A stretch of DNA of 64,000 bases from Paenibacillus brasilensis (GCF_009363115.1 NZ_CP045298.1:3345501-3409500); one strand, 5' to 3'; shown: positions 49,187 to 58,613, counted from the first letter of the stretch. Made by a program: numbers and translations. Notes: generated by a model from the sequence alone, not told the origin.

Positions 49187-50608
49187 ATGGCCTTTAATAG
49201 TCTGATTCTTCGATTGGAGCTCGTTCACTCTAAAGTAAACTTTGGTGAGGTCGCATCAGCCATCAGCCGTGCCGGGGGAGACATTACTTCCATTGATGTT
49301 ATTCGTCCCGGACAGGATTCGTCTGTTCGTGACATCACTGTTCACGTCGCTGAAATAGCAGAGGCATCGCTAATCGAATCACTCAAGTCGTTAGCAGGCA
49401 TTCAACTCATTAACGTTTCTGACCGCACGTTTCTCGCGCACCTGGGAGGGAAAATATCAGTCCAGCCCAATTTGCCGATTAAAAATCGGGATGATCTGTC
49501 GCGGGTATATACGCCGGGAGTGGCCCGGGTCTGTACGTCCATTCATGAAAATCCGAAAAAAGCGTACTCCCTGACCATCAAGCGAAATACCGTCGCGGTA
49601 GTTACCGATGGCACCGCTGTGCTTGGGCTTGGCGATATCGGCCCACATGCGGCTGCACCCGTGATGGAAGGCAAAGCGATGCTGTTCAAGCAGCTGGCGG
49701 GAGTCGATGCATTCCCCATTTGTCTGGACACGAAGGATACGGAGGAAATCATTCGTACGATTAAGGCGATCAGCCCAATTTTCGGAGGAATTAATTTAGA
49801 GGATATCAGTTCTCCACGTTGTTTCGAGATCGAAACCCGCCTGGCAGAAGAATTAGATATTCCTGTCTTCCACGATGATCAGCATGGGACGGCGGTGGTT
49901 GTGATTGCCGGGCTGCTGAATGCACTGAAAGTAGTTGGCAAGCGGATCGAAAATGTTCGGGTCGTTGTGAACGGTATAGGAGCTGCAGGCGTGTCGATAT
50001 GCAAAATGCTGCTCGCCGCAGGAGTAAGCCGTCTTGTTCCGGTAGACCGGGATGGAGCCATCATACAAGGTGGGACTTATCCCCATCCGATGTGGCAGTG
50101 GCTGGCAGACCAGCCTCAAGTAGAGTCACAGCCGGGCACATTAAAGGAGGTTATTCGGGACGCGGATGTGTTCATCGGCGTGTCGCGAGCCAATCTGCTG
50201 AATGCCGCGGATGTACAGCGTATGGCGGCGAACAGCATTGTTTTTGCGATGGCTAATCCGCAACCGGAAATTGCTCCCGAAGAAGCCATTCCGCATGTTC
50301 GTGTATTTGCAACGGGGCGAAGCGACTATCCTAACCAGATCAACAATGTACTTGTGTTTCCGGGGATATTCAGAGGAGCGCTCGATTGCCGGGCGCGCCA
50401 CATCAACGAGCCGATGAAATTAGCCGCCGCCCGTGCCATTGCCTCCGTCGTAAGTGAACGGGAATTAAACGAGCAGTACATTATTCCGAGCATTTTCAAT
50501 GAACAGGTTGTTACCGAGGTGAGGAAGTCTGTGATTGAAGCGGCTATTCTAACGGGAACGGCCCGGCGTATTCCACCGGATTTTAGATCGTCTGGTGGAG
50601 CAAAATAG
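49187..50608 (+). CDS. NAD(P)-dependent malic enzyme with N-terminal ACT-like domain
   Basis: Oxidative decarboxylase of 473 residues that turns malate into pyruvate, CO2 and NAD(P)H. Residues 1-85 are an ACT-like regulatory domain (VNFGEVASAISRAGGDITSIDV). The malic N part follows with YTPGVARVC (catalytic Tyr), TDGTAVLGLGDIGPHA and the metal site EDISSPRCFEIE, DIPVFHDDQHGTA. The NAD loop is GIGAAGVSIC near 265. ATG 49187 follows AGGAGCGG. Its place beside the dct genes fits growth on malate. MaeA, YtsJ or MalS cannot be told apart by eye. Confidence 0.94.
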   Translation: MAFNSLILRLELVHSKVNFGEVASAISRAGGDITSIDVIRPGQDSSVRDITVHVAEIAEASLIESLKSLAGIQLINVSDRTFLAHLGGKISVQPNLPIKNRDDLSRVYTPGVARVCTSIHENPKKAYSLTIKRNTVAVVTDGTAVLGLGDIGPHAAAPVMEGKAMLFKQLAGVDAFPICLDTKDTEEIIRTIKAISPIFGGINLEDISSPRCFEIETRLAEELDIPVFHDDQHGTAVVVIAGLLNALKVVGKRIENVRVVVNGIGAAGVSICKMLLAAGVSRLVPVDRDGAIIQGGTYPHPMWQWLADQPQVESQPGTLKEVIRDADVFIGVSRANLLNAADVQRMAANSIVFAMANPQPEIAPEEAIPHVRVFATGRSDYPNQINNVLVFPGIFRGALDCRARHINEPMKLAAARAIASVVSERELNEQYIIPSIFNEQVVTEVRKSVIEAAILTGTARRIPPDFRSSGGAK

Positions 50609-50699
50609 AATAACACGACCAGGTCTGTTAAACTGTGAAAATAGAACGGTTGCAGATACGTTACCGTGTTAGCCTTATCTATTTTGCGGAGGTGCGGGG

Positions 50700-51614
50700 A
50701 TGAACGGAAGTCTGTTTGAGCTGCGTTTGCGGGACGGGGATTATATTCCCCGTTTCTTTGCTTACTATTACAAGCAGTGGCGCGACTATACGATGCCGTA
50801 CCACGATCATCGTTCGACTGAAATTATGTACATGATTTCCGGCCTGTGTCGGGTGGATGTGCAAACGGGAGAGAAGGCCGACGCAAGCATTACGCTGCGT
50901 AAAGGAGAGTTTATTATGCTGGACGCAGGCGTACCGCATCGGCTGGTGGTGGAGGGAGAACAATCTTGTCGGATGCTGAATGTGGAGTTTGGTTTTACGG
51001 AGGGGATGAGTGTAGGACCGTCCATCCGACAAATGGCAGCGGAGGAGCAGGAGATCACAGCCTTCATGTCGCGTCCATTCCCGTATCTGGTGTTGTCGGA
51101 CCCGGAAGAGGTATATTTTACGCTGAAAAGTCTCGTGCTGGAGCTGGATCAACGAAAAGAACATCCGGGTGCAATGGCGGAGCTGCTTTTTATGCAATTG
51201 CTGGTGCGAATTGCGCGTCTGCGGGCAGAGGCAGAGCGCAGCAACACGCAGCAAACGGATATGTATATCAAACGCTGCATTGAATTTCTCCATCTCAACT
51301 ATGACCGGGATATTGTGGTCAAGGATATGGCAGCCGCCGTGAATCTGCATCCAGGATATTTGCACCGTATTTTCAAAAAACACACCGGACAAACACTCAC
51401 CGCTTATTTGACCATGCTGCGAATGGACAAGGCCCGGATGCTGCTTCAGCAAACGGACATTCCCATTCAGGAAATTGCCGATTACGTAGGTGTCGGCAGC
51501 AGGCAGTATTTTCATATGCTGTTCAAAAAGCATACAGGTAAGACGCCAGTCGAATACCGTTCTGCTGTGGAACGGCATGTATGGAACTATGCGGACGAGG
51601 AAAGTGGAAATTAG
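50700..51614 (+). CDS. AraC-family regulator with cupin sensor
   Basis: Regulator of 304 residues. An N-terminal cupin (YHDHRSTEIMYMISGLCRVDV, near 37-57) senses a small molecule; two helix-turn-helix units at the end read IVVKDMAAAVNLHPGYLHRIFKKHTG and IPIQEIADYVGVGSRQYFHMLFKKHTG. ATG 50700 follows GCGGAGGTGCGGGG. It stands 145 bp ahead of the GH4 alpha-galactosidase gene in the same direction and is its likely activator, as in MelR/MsmR-type systems. Confidence 0.93.
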   Translation: MNGSLFELRLRDGDYIPRFFAYYYKQWRDYTMPYHDHRSTEIMYMISGLCRVDVQTGEKADASITLRKGEFIMLDAGVPHRLVVEGEQSCRMLNVEFGFTEGMSVGPSIRQMAAEEQEITAFMSRPFPYLVLSDPEEVYFTLKSLVLELDQRKEHPGAMAELLFMQLLVRIARLRAEAERSNTQQTDMYIKRCIEFLHLNYDRDIVVKDMAAAVNLHPGYLHRIFKKHTGQTLTAYLTMLRMDKARMLLQQTDIPIQEIADYVGVGSRQYFHMLFKKHTGKTPVEYRSAVERHVWNYADEESGN

Positions 51615-51686
51615 AAGAAGGTAAGTAGCTCCTGTCGATATGAAAGTTAGAATTTTTGACACCTATATACGAATCTGGTCATGATT

Positions 51687-51702
51687 TTGATAACGCTTTC
51701 CA
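51687..51702. promoter_or_regulatory. cre box before alpha-galactosidase gene
   Basis: TTGATAACGCTTTCCA matches WTGNNARCGNWWWCAW at all fixed positions but one. It lies 58 bases before the GTG start of the GH4 gene, a usual place for CcpA repression. Confidence 0.6.
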
Positions 51703-51759
51703 CAGGCATATTGCTACAATGACGGTATATTACAATTCTAATCCCGGAGGTTGATTGCC

Positions 51760-53273
51760 GTGTCATTTAAAGTAGCTTTTATTGGAGCGGGAAGCATTGG
51801 TTTTACACGTGGCATTTTGCGAGATTTGTTATCGGTGCCGGAATTTAATGAGATCGAAGTGGCTTTTACGGACATAAGTCAGCACAATCTGGACATGGTC
51901 ACTGAGCTGTGCCAGCGGGATATCCGGGAGAACGGTTTGTCCATACAAATACAGTCCTCTACGGATCGAAGGGTAGCCTTAAAGGATGCCAAATACGTCA
52001 TTTGTACGATCCGGGTTGGCGGTCTGGAAGGCTTTGCGACCGATGTGGATATCCGTTGAAATACGGCGTGGACCAATGCGTAGGAGATACGCTGTGTGCG
52101 GGAGGCATTATGTACGGGCAGCGGGGGATCGCTGAAATGCTGGACATTTGCAAGGACATCCGCGAGCTAAGTGCACCGGATGTGCTGCTGCTGAACTACT
52201 CGAACCCGATGGCGATGATTACGTGGGCCTGCAACAAGTACAGCGGTGTGCGTACGATTGGTCTATGTCATGGCGTCCAGCACGGACATCACCAAATTGC
52301 CGAGGTGTATGGTCTGGAGAAGCAGGATGTGGACATTGTGTGTGCCGGAATCAATCACCAGACATGGTACATCCAGGCATCCCATCAAAGCAAGGATCTG
52401 ACGGCAGGACTGCTGGAGGCTTTTGAAAAGCATCCCGAATATAGCCGCACCGAAAAGGTACGGATCGACATGCTTCGCCGTTTTGGCTTCTACAGCACAG
52501 AATCTAACGGTCATTTAAGTGAATATGTTCCCTGGTACCGGAAGCGTCCGGATGAAATTCTCGACTGGATTGATCTGGGCAGCTGGATCAATGGAGAAAC
52601 AGGAGGCTATCTGCGCGTATGTACGGAAGGACGCAACTGGTTCGAGACGGATTTCCCCAACTGGATGAAAGAAGACCCAATGGAGTACAAAGCGGAGAAT
52701 CGTGGTGAGGAGCACGGCTCATATATTATTGAAGGGTTAGAAACTGGACGTGTATACCGAGGGCATTTTAATGTCGTTAATAACGGAGTAATCTCCAATC
52801 TGCCAGACGATGCGATCATTGAAGCACCCGGATATGTGGATCGGAACGGCATTTCCATGCCGTATGTTGGCGAGCTTCCGCTTGGTCCTGCGGCCGTCTG
52901 CAATGTAAGTATTTCCGTCCAGCGTTTGGCTGTCAAAGCGGCTGTGCATGGGGATGACAAGCTGCTGCGTCAGGCGTTTATGATGGACCCGTTGGTGGGT
53001 GCGGTTTGTAACCCGAAAGAAATTTGGCAGATGGTCGACGAAATGCTGGTAGCGCAGGAAGCGTGGCTTCCACAGTATGAGGCAGCGATTGCCGAGGCAC
53101 GTCAACGTCTGGCTGCGGGCGATCTGATCCCCACTCGTCCTTATGAGGGAGCAGCAAGGCTTAAGGTCAAAACGGTTGAGGAAATGCAGCTGGACCGGGA
53201 GGCGGCAAACAAAAATGCGGGCGAATCGGACAAAGGCAAGGAACGTGAAGAGGTGCAGCCCAGCAAGGCATAG
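51760..53273 (+). pseudogene. melA: GH4 alpha-galactosidase (MelA type), single frameshift
   Basis: NAD- and metal-dependent glycosidase that would split alpha-galactosides. The N-terminal frame has VAFIGAGSIGFTRGILRDLL and stops at 52059 after FATDVDIR. The second frame continues at PLKYGVDQCVGDT, LNYSNPMAMITWAC and CAGINHQTWY, to the end at 53273. A single C is missing at 52053-52054: with CCC the codons read GATATCCCGTTGAAATACGG and the frame is whole. The GTG start 51760 follows GGAGG by 9 bases. The last 25 residues are a charged tail. One-base lesion, so sequencing error is possible. Confidence 0.88.
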
Positions 53274-53526
53274 CGGCTTGGTACAATCGCATTAGCGCTC
53301 ACTGCATGTATGCATGATATTGACCCGTGAGGCTACACAACGATAACTATCCAACGATAAAAGGATGTTTTCATGGCCATGAGGACCTGAAAATGCCCTT
53401 TTATTGTTAATAGATTTAACAATTTGATATGGATCAAGTTTGAAGTTTATTATTGTCGATTTGAGCTGACGGAAATTAAAGAAAATACCCTTATTTTTTC
53501 AAAATTCGGCTTCATTGGTGTCGTGA
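53274..53526. other. Non-coding gap
   Basis: AT-rich stretch between the alpha-galactosidase pseudogene and the kinase fragment. I see a possible weak hairpin (GATGTTTTCATGG and CATGAGG words near 53364-53385) but no gene or clear promoter. Confidence 0.5.
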
Positions 53527-53742
53527 TTTCAGCCCTTTTCCCAGCTCCATCCGGCACTGAACCGGAAATATGGAGGTACGGGTCTGGGGCTGTCCATCTG
53601 CAAAAACCTGGTTAGCCTGATGGGCGGTTCCATTGGTGTGGATAGTGAAGAGGCCAAGGGCTCGACGTTCCGGTTCCAGCTGGATCTTAGGCTGCCGGAA
53701 GAGGAGGAAGCTGGCGAAGTTGAGGCACGGAGAGTCTTATGA
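53527..53742 (+). pseudogene. Histidine kinase C-terminal fragment
   Basis: Seventy-one codons in one frame encode the end of a HATPase domain: [17 protein letters not shown], then the G2 box [18 protein letters not shown] and STFRFQLDL, finishing in an acidic tail. A TGA lies directly before the first codon and there is no start or ribosome binding site, so everything upstream (sensor, dimerisation and N box) has been lost. The words resemble hybrid sensor kinases of Paenibacillus. A strong terminator follows 20 bp later. Confidence 0.85.
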
Positions 53743-53762
53743 ATCGAAGAATTTCCTAAAAG

Positions 53763-53799
53763 AAATAGCCGTGATGCATCATGCATCACGGCTATTTTT
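53763..53799 (+). terminator. Perfect-stem terminator
   Basis: AAATAGCCGTGATGCA (53763-53778) pairs fully with TGCATCACGGCTATTT (53782-53797) around TCA, then more T. Confidence 0.9.
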
Positions 53800-53823
53800 T
53801 GTAATAAATGGCCAAACAAATGA

Positions 53824-53876
53824 TTGACAAACCGTACTAACTGTACTATTAATTATAGTACAGTTAGTACGGTTTG
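53824..53876 (+). promoter_or_regulatory. GntR operon promoter inside a 22-bp perfect inverted repeat
   Basis: TTGACA (53824-53829), 17 bases and TATTAA (53847-53852) form the promoter. A perfect inverted repeat of 22 bp per arm (53828-53849 and 53855-53876, centre TAATT) spans from the end of the -35 through the -10. Each arm contains two related words, GTACTAAC and GTACTATT-like, so two dimers could bind. It is the probable operator of the GntR protein encoded next. Confidence 0.85.
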
Positions 53877-53917
53877 AAATAATATAAATCGGACCAAGTC
53901 TTGAAAGGAGGAAGTCC

Positions 53918-54307
53918 ATGTTCGAGCTGGATATCCGCAGCCGCAAGCCGATCTACGAACAGCTAATGGACAGAGTGAAGGAAATGATCGTGTACGGATC
54001 ACTTCAGCCGGATGAGCAATTGCCTTCCGTGCGGGCACTGTCCGCTCAGCTTACAGTGAATCCGAATACGATTCAGAAGGCGTATCGTGAGCTGGAACGC
54101 GAAGGATATATCTATTCCGTCCAGGGCAAGGGCAGCTTTGTCACACCTGCCCGGCAGCAGCCGCAGCAAATGAAGCGGGATGAGATTCGGGCAGCATTGT
54201 TAAAGCAGATGATCGAAGCCGTCCATTTCGGTTTTACGCAGCTGGAAGTGGACGCCATATACGTAGAAGCTATGCAATCGAAGGAAAGGGGGATGTCCCT
54301 TGATTGA
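53918..54307 (+). CDS. GntR-family repressor, YtrA type
   Basis: Short repressor of 129 residues. The winged helix reads PIYEQLMDRVKEMIVYGSLQ, then LPSVRALSAQLTVNPNTIQKAY and GYIYSVQGKGSFV (residues 10-82); a short helical tail follows, the mark of the YtrA subfamily. ATG 53918 follows GAAAGGAGG. It overlaps the ATPase gene by 8 bp. YtrA repressors control ABC operons induced by cell-wall antibiotics; that role here is inferred from family and context. Confidence 0.93.
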   Translation: MFELDIRSRKPIYEQLMDRVKEMIVYGSLQPDEQLPSVRALSAQLTVNPNTIQKAYRELEREGYIYSVQGKGSFVTPARQQPQQMKRDEIRAALLKQMIEAVHFGFTQLEVDAIYVEAMQSKERGMSLD

Positions 54308-55202
54308 ATTAAGGGAAGTCACAAAGACATTTGCAGAGGAAAAGGCAGTGGATCAACTCGCCCTCACGGTGAAAAAGGGCTCCATTTTTGGATTGCTGGG
54401 CTCGAATGGGGCGGGTAAAACAACACTGCTCAAAATGATTGCCGGAATCTATCGACCGGATACAGGGAAGGTACTGATCGGGGGGCAAGCCGTATATGAG
54501 CAGCCCGAAGTCAAGCAGCGCATTCTGTTTATGCCGGACACACCCTATTTTTTTCCGCAAGCGACGATTCAACAGATGGCCCGTTTTTATCGTTCCATTT
54601 ATCCAAGCTGGAGTGAGGAGCGATACATACAGCTTACGGATATTTTCAAGCTGGACCCCAAACGCAAACTGCATCGTTTTTCCAAAGGAATGAAGCGTCA
54701 GGCCGCATTTTTACTTGCCTTGAGCTGTATGCCTGAACTGTTGATTTTGGATGAGCCGATTGATGGACTTGACCCCGTGATGCGACGGATGATCAAAAAT
54801 CTGCTATTCCAGGAAACCGCTGCGCGCGAGCTGACCGTTGTAATTTCATCCCATAATTTGCGTGAGATCGAAGATATGTGTGATCACGTCGGTATTATGC
54901 ATCAGGGACGTATGCTGCTGGAAAAGGAAGTCGATGACCTCAAGTCCGATACGCATAAGGTGCAGGTTGCTTTTCGTGAAAGTGCGCATGAGGAAGGCGT
55001 ATGTAAGCAACTTTCGGTTGTACATAAGGAGCGGAGAGGCAGTGTCCTGCTGCTGATTATCCGTGGGGAACGGGAGCAGATTGCAGAAACGATTCAGGCG
55101 TATGAGCCGCATGTGTTCGATTTGCTGTCGTTGACGCTGGAGGAAATTTTTATTTATGAAATGGAGGATGCGGGTTATGACATCCAACCGATTCTTCTGT
55201 AG
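54300..55202 (+). CDS. ABC transporter ATP-binding protein (YtrB-like)
   Basis: ATPase of 300 residues. Walker A GSNGAGKT lies near residue 38-45, the signature position reads FSKGMKRQAAFLLALS, Walker B ELLILDEPIDGLD, and the switch His is in VISSHNLREIED. The C-terminal 80 residues are an added domain as in ABC-2 systems. Start is TTG 54300 after AAAGGGGGATG, overlapping the GntR stop. The permease gene overlaps its end by 26 bp, so the three are made together. Confidence 0.92.
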   Translation: MIELREVTKTFAEEKAVDQLALTVKKGSIFGLLGSNGAGKTTLLKMIAGIYRPDTGKVLIGGQAVYEQPEVKQRILFMPDTPYFFPQATIQQMARFYRSIYPSWSEERYIQLTDIFKLDPKRKLHRFSKGMKRQAAFLLALSCMPELLILDEPIDGLDPVMRRMIKNLLFQETAARELTVVISSHNLREIEDMCDHVGIMHQGRMLLEKEVDDLKSDTHKVQVAFRESAHEEGVCKQLSVVHKERRGSVLLLIIRGEREQIAETIQAYEPHVFDLLSLTLEEIFIYEMEDAGYDIQPILL

Positions 55203-57273
55203 CGGCGGCGTGATTCGCCAAAGCCTGAGACAGCATGGCTGGATCGGTCTGTTGTACTTGGCGGGATTACTGTTTACGGTGCCACTGCCGTTATTTATGA
55301 GTACTGGAAACGAGCAAGTGCCCACGGTTTTGAGAAGCCTGTTCGATAGTACAAACTCAGGCGATGGAATGCAAAGTATCATTTTCTTGACCGTACCTGT
55401 GCTGGCAGGTGTGATGCTGCTTCGTTTTATTCAGCGTCAGGGCTCCTCGGATTTATATCACAGCCTGCCCTTACGCAGAGAGCATCTGTTAACGGCACAT
55501 TTAATTAGCGGCCTGATCCTTTTGATTGTACCCGTATGGCTGACTGCTGGAGTAACGGCCCTGGTAAACATGTCGGTTGAGCTGCCTTTTATTTTCCATA
55601 TCAATGATATTGGATCATGGGCTTTGGTTGTATCGGTTCTTACGATTTTCCTGTTTGCTTTTACCGTGTTTGTAGGTATCTGTGTAGGACAATCGCTGTT
55701 GCAATCCGTTGTAGTGTATGCTTTGCTGCTGTTGCCCTTTTTTTTGTACTCCATGATTAGTCGTTTTCTGGGTCACAATCTATATGGTTACTCTCAGATT
55801 ATTGGAACTATTGTTCAAAGTAGTAATGGCGTGGGGTTGCGTAGCAACAATAATATTTGGTATAGTTTATCACCGTTCACCCGCATTACGGATTTGTCGA
55901 GTAGCGCATTTTCATATGTGGAGCTGCTTATTTATGTTGGTGTTTCCTTGCTGTTTGTAATTTTGAGCTATGTGTTATATCGCAAACGGCTCGCAGAGAA
56001 GGCAACGCAGGCCATGGCCTTTACCTTCTTCCAACCCATTTTTAAGGCAGGAGTTATGTTATGCGCCATACTGCTGGTAGGAGAATATTTTTATGGCACA
56101 GGAGGCCAGGGGAGAGACTGGTCGATCTTCGGGTATGTGCTTGGAGCTATTTTGGGCTATATTGCTGTGGAGATGGTCATCCGCAAGACGTGGCAAATTG
56201 TACGTATTCGTGCTTTGCTGGAACTGGTCGCATACGGTGCGGTTTTGGGACTGGCAATGTACATCCCCACATCTAGCTGGATAGGCTACGAGGAACGGAT
56301 TCCAACCGCGCATTCAGTCGAGCAAGTCTATGCTGGGCCAAATTTGTATTTGGACGGGGGATCAGCACAGAAAAATCTTTACTTTTCGCAGGATAAAGCT
56401 TTTATCGCCGCTGTGCTAAATTTACAGCGTGAGCTTGTGAGAGCACATTCAGCTGGAGAGACGTCCGGGTCCAATAAAGAGCCTCAACAAAGGATATCCA
56501 TTGCCTATCGTTTGGATGATGGTACCATTATGACTCGCAGTTATACATTTCCTGAGCAGCCTTTCCGGGCAGCGCTGGCGAAAGTGATGCTGTCTGAGCC
56601 GTATAAAACAGTAAGCTACTCACTTGATAAGCTGTACGGTAAAGCAGAGACGATCAGCATTCAATCGGCAGATGATAATGAACGGCGAGTTGTTCTGACT
56701 GATCCGGAAGATATTCGTGAATTTGAAGCTGTGCTGAAAGAAGAAGTTTTGGACATGAGCTATAGTGAAATGCAGGCAGGCTCTTACGCGTTGGGGAATA
56801 TTGAAATTCTGAACAAACCTTCATCTGTTTTAGCAGAAGAACCAGAGTGGACTCGCAGCGTCTACTATAATTGGCGCTTATCCTTCCACAAGCTGAATGC
56901 TTGGCTGGAACGCAAAGGATATGCCGACAAGGTGATGATCACGTCGAAAGACATGATATCGGTTCGAGCTATTCCAATGGTTTCTCAAGAGAAGGAGCCG
57001 TATCAGCCTGGCAAGTATATTGAAGCGGCGAATTTATTCAGGATATTGCAGCAGAAGTATAAAGTCACCACAATTGAAGATCCCAAACTTTGGAATACTG
57101 TGCTGGATAACCGCAATAATTATAGCTATGATCCACAAGTGGAGAAAGGCACTTATCTGTTCCAAGTCAAAATCAAGTCCATCAGCGGTTCCGGCTTTCA
57201 TACGGTTTATTACTTATTAACTCCAAAAGACATCACACCGGAGCTTGCTAAGTTTCTGCCAACAGCTTCTTAA
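55177..57273 (+). CDS. ABC-2 type permease with large extracytoplasmic domain (DUF6449-like)
   Basis: Membrane protein of 698 residues. Residues 20-370 hold about eight to ten helices (LLYLAGLLFTVPLPLFM, then TVPVLAGVMLLRFIQRQGSSDLYHSLPLRREHLL, a typical ABC-2 loop). Residues 375-695 are a soluble, probably external domain (RISIAYRLDDGTIMTRSYTFPEQPFRAAL), which I associate with DUF6449. ATG 55177 follows GGAGG by 9 bases. It would pair with the YtrB-like ATPase; the external domain may sense a lipid or antibiotic. Confidence 0.85.
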   Translation: MTSNRFFCSGGVIRQSLRQHGWIGLLYLAGLLFTVPLPLFMSTGNEQVPTVLRSLFDSTNSGDGMQSIIFLTVPVLAGVMLLRFIQRQGSSDLYHSLPLRREHLLTAHLISGLILLIVPVWLTAGVTALVNMSVELPFIFHINDIGSWALVVSVLTIFLFAFTVFVGICVGQSLLQSVVVYALLLLPFFLYSMISRFLGHNLYGYSQIIGTIVQSSNGVGLRSNNNIWYSLSPFTRITDLSSSAFSYVELLIYVGVSLLFVILSYVLYRKRLAEKATQAMAFTFFQPIFKAGVMLCAILLVGEYFYGTGGQGRDWSIFGYVLGAILGYIAVEMVIRKTWQIVRIRALLELVAYGAVLGLAMYIPTSSWIGYEERIPTAHSVEQVYAGPNLYLDGGSAQKNLYFSQDKAFIAAVLNLQRELVRAHSAGETSGSNKEPQQRISIAYRLDDGTIMTRSYTFPEQPFRAALAKVMLSEPYKTVSYSLDKLYGKAETISIQSADDNERRVVLTDPEDIREFEAVLKEEVLDMSYSEMQAGSYALGNIEILNKPSSVLAEEPEWTRSVYYNWRLSFHKLNAWLERKGYADKVMITSKDMISVRAIPMVSQEKEPYQPGKYIEAANLFRILQQKYKVTTIEDPKLWNTVLDNRNNYSYDPQVEKGTYLFQVKIKSISGSGFHTVYYLLTPKDITPELAKFLPTAS

Positions 57274-57421
57274 GCGAGACAGAGAAGTACAAAAGCTCTC
57301 CCACATTTGGACTAACGTAAATAAAGGCATAGAGAGATATAAGGTAGAACATTAAAGAGAGAAGAGTTCTGTAATGTACAGATTAATTACGTACAGGCCA
57401 ATTGTGGAGGAGCAGCAAGCT

Positions 57422-58141
57422 ATGAAATATATAGAAGATCGTGAGTTTCTACAGCTATTAAAGCATCATGAAGAGTCCTTTCTCGGATGGGACTTCTCAC
57501 TTATCTCGGATACAGGCCGGGTCGCAAGCGAGCCTTTGGAATGGTCTTATGTCAGCAAGGCTATGACATTTATCCATACATCGAAGGCGATGCTGGATAT
57601 GGGGACAGGTGGGGGAGAGCAATTGTCCCGTTTACGCCCTTTTCCAGAGCTTGTATGTGCGACAGAGGCGTATGCACCGAATGTTCCAATTGCTAAAAAA
57701 CGGCTGGAGCCGCTGGGTGTACGTGTCATCGCTATTGATGACGACGACTTCCTTCCGTTTGACGATGCCGGGTTCGATCTTGTGCTGAATAAGCATGAGT
57801 CATTTTCGCCAGCGGAAGTGCGCCGTATTTTGCGTCCAGGCGGGACGTTCTTGACCCAACAGGTGGGGGGCCTGGATTGTGCGGGTATTAACGAACGCTT
57901 GGGAGCGCCAGATTACGAGTATGCGGACTGGACCCTTTCTCAAGCGCTTGCAGGTCTGAAAAGCAACGGCTTCGAAATCGTGGACCAGCAGGAACAGTTT
58001 CCGATACAGCGATTTTACGATATCGGCGCGCTCGTCTATTATTTAAAAGCAATTGAATGGCAGATTGCAGACTTTCAGCCACAGAAATATATAGAACAGC
58101 TGTATGGTCTGTATTTGGACATCCAACGTGATGGATATTAG
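57422..58141 (+). CDS. Class I SAM-dependent methyltransferase
   Basis: Methyltransferase of about 239 residues. The SAM-binding glycine loop reads LDMGTGGGEQLSRL near residue 58-71, motif II GVRVIAIDDDDFLPFDDAGFDLVLNKHESF near 98-128, and a post-motif LRPGGTFLTQQVGG. ATG 57422 follows GGAGGAG with a long spacing; ATG 57374 upstream is the alternative. Substrate unknown. A terminator shared with the convergent small gene follows. Confidence 0.88.
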   Translation: MKYIEDREFLQLLKHHEESFLGWDFSLISDTGRVASEPLEWSYVSKAMTFIHTSKAMLDMGTGGGEQLSRLRPFPELVCATEAYAPNVPIAKKRLEPLGVRVIAIDDDDFLPFDDAGFDLVLNKHESFSPAEVRRILRPGGTFLTQQVGGLDCAGINERLGAPDYEYADWTLSQALAGLKSNGFEIVDQQEQFPIQRFYDIGALVYYLKAIEWQIADFQPQKYIEQLYGLYLDIQRDGY

Positions 58142-58202
58142 GACGTGAAGCAGCACCGTTTTTTGATCCATGCCAGAGCGATATAAAAAAGATTCAAACC
58201 AG

Positions 58203-58233
58203 AAAGGCCTTTCCTCCAGGGAAGGCCTTTTTC
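58203..58233. terminator. Bidirectional terminator
   Basis: AAAGGCCTTTCC (58203-58214) pairs with GGGAAGGCCTTT (58219-58230), then TTC. It lies between the methyltransferase and the convergent small membrane protein gene. Confidence 0.8.
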
Positions 58234-58242
58234 CCATACGCA

Positions 58243-58515
58243 TTAGGGTAAGAACAAAATCAGAAGCCACATGGCAGTTGGCAGTGAAATACCGACGGCG
58301 ATGGCTATATAGGGCAAGGGGGTTTTGAAGTAGCTTTTCCATTCTGCCTCCTTGTCCTTTTTTTCATGATAGAACGCTACCTGTGTTGCAAAGCTGTGAA
58401 GCAGCTTGAGTGCCTCGTCGTTCGGAATATGCTGTAAGGAGCACCATAGATCATCGTGTGTTTTTCGGAGCAAGGTTACATCGGAGGTGTGATCCTGATG
58501 ATCAGTTAAGGACAT
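58243..58515 (-). CDS. Small hypothetical membrane protein
   Basis: Protein of 90 residues. Residues 1-60 are charged and soluble (SDVTLLRKTHDDLWCSLQ, then LHSFATQVAFYHEKKDKEAEW), and the last 25 form one membrane helix (YIAIAVGISLPTAMWLLILFL), so it is a tail-anchored protein. ATG 58515 follows GAGGAG; the frame runs back to 58569 without support. I do not recognise the family. Divergent from the PstS-like gene (98-bp gap). Confidence 0.72.
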   Translation of the reverse strand: MSLTDHQDHTSDVTLLRKTHDDLWCSLQHIPNDEALKLLHSFATQVAFYHEKKDKEAEWKSYFKTPLPYIAIAVGISLPTAMWLLILFLP

Positions 58516-58613
58516 TTTACCATCTCCTCGTATACTAATCTTTACCATAATTGTACAATGAAGAAGCAATTGTTTACAGTCTTATTTCATATAAAAGGTA
58601 TAGGGGGATGTAC

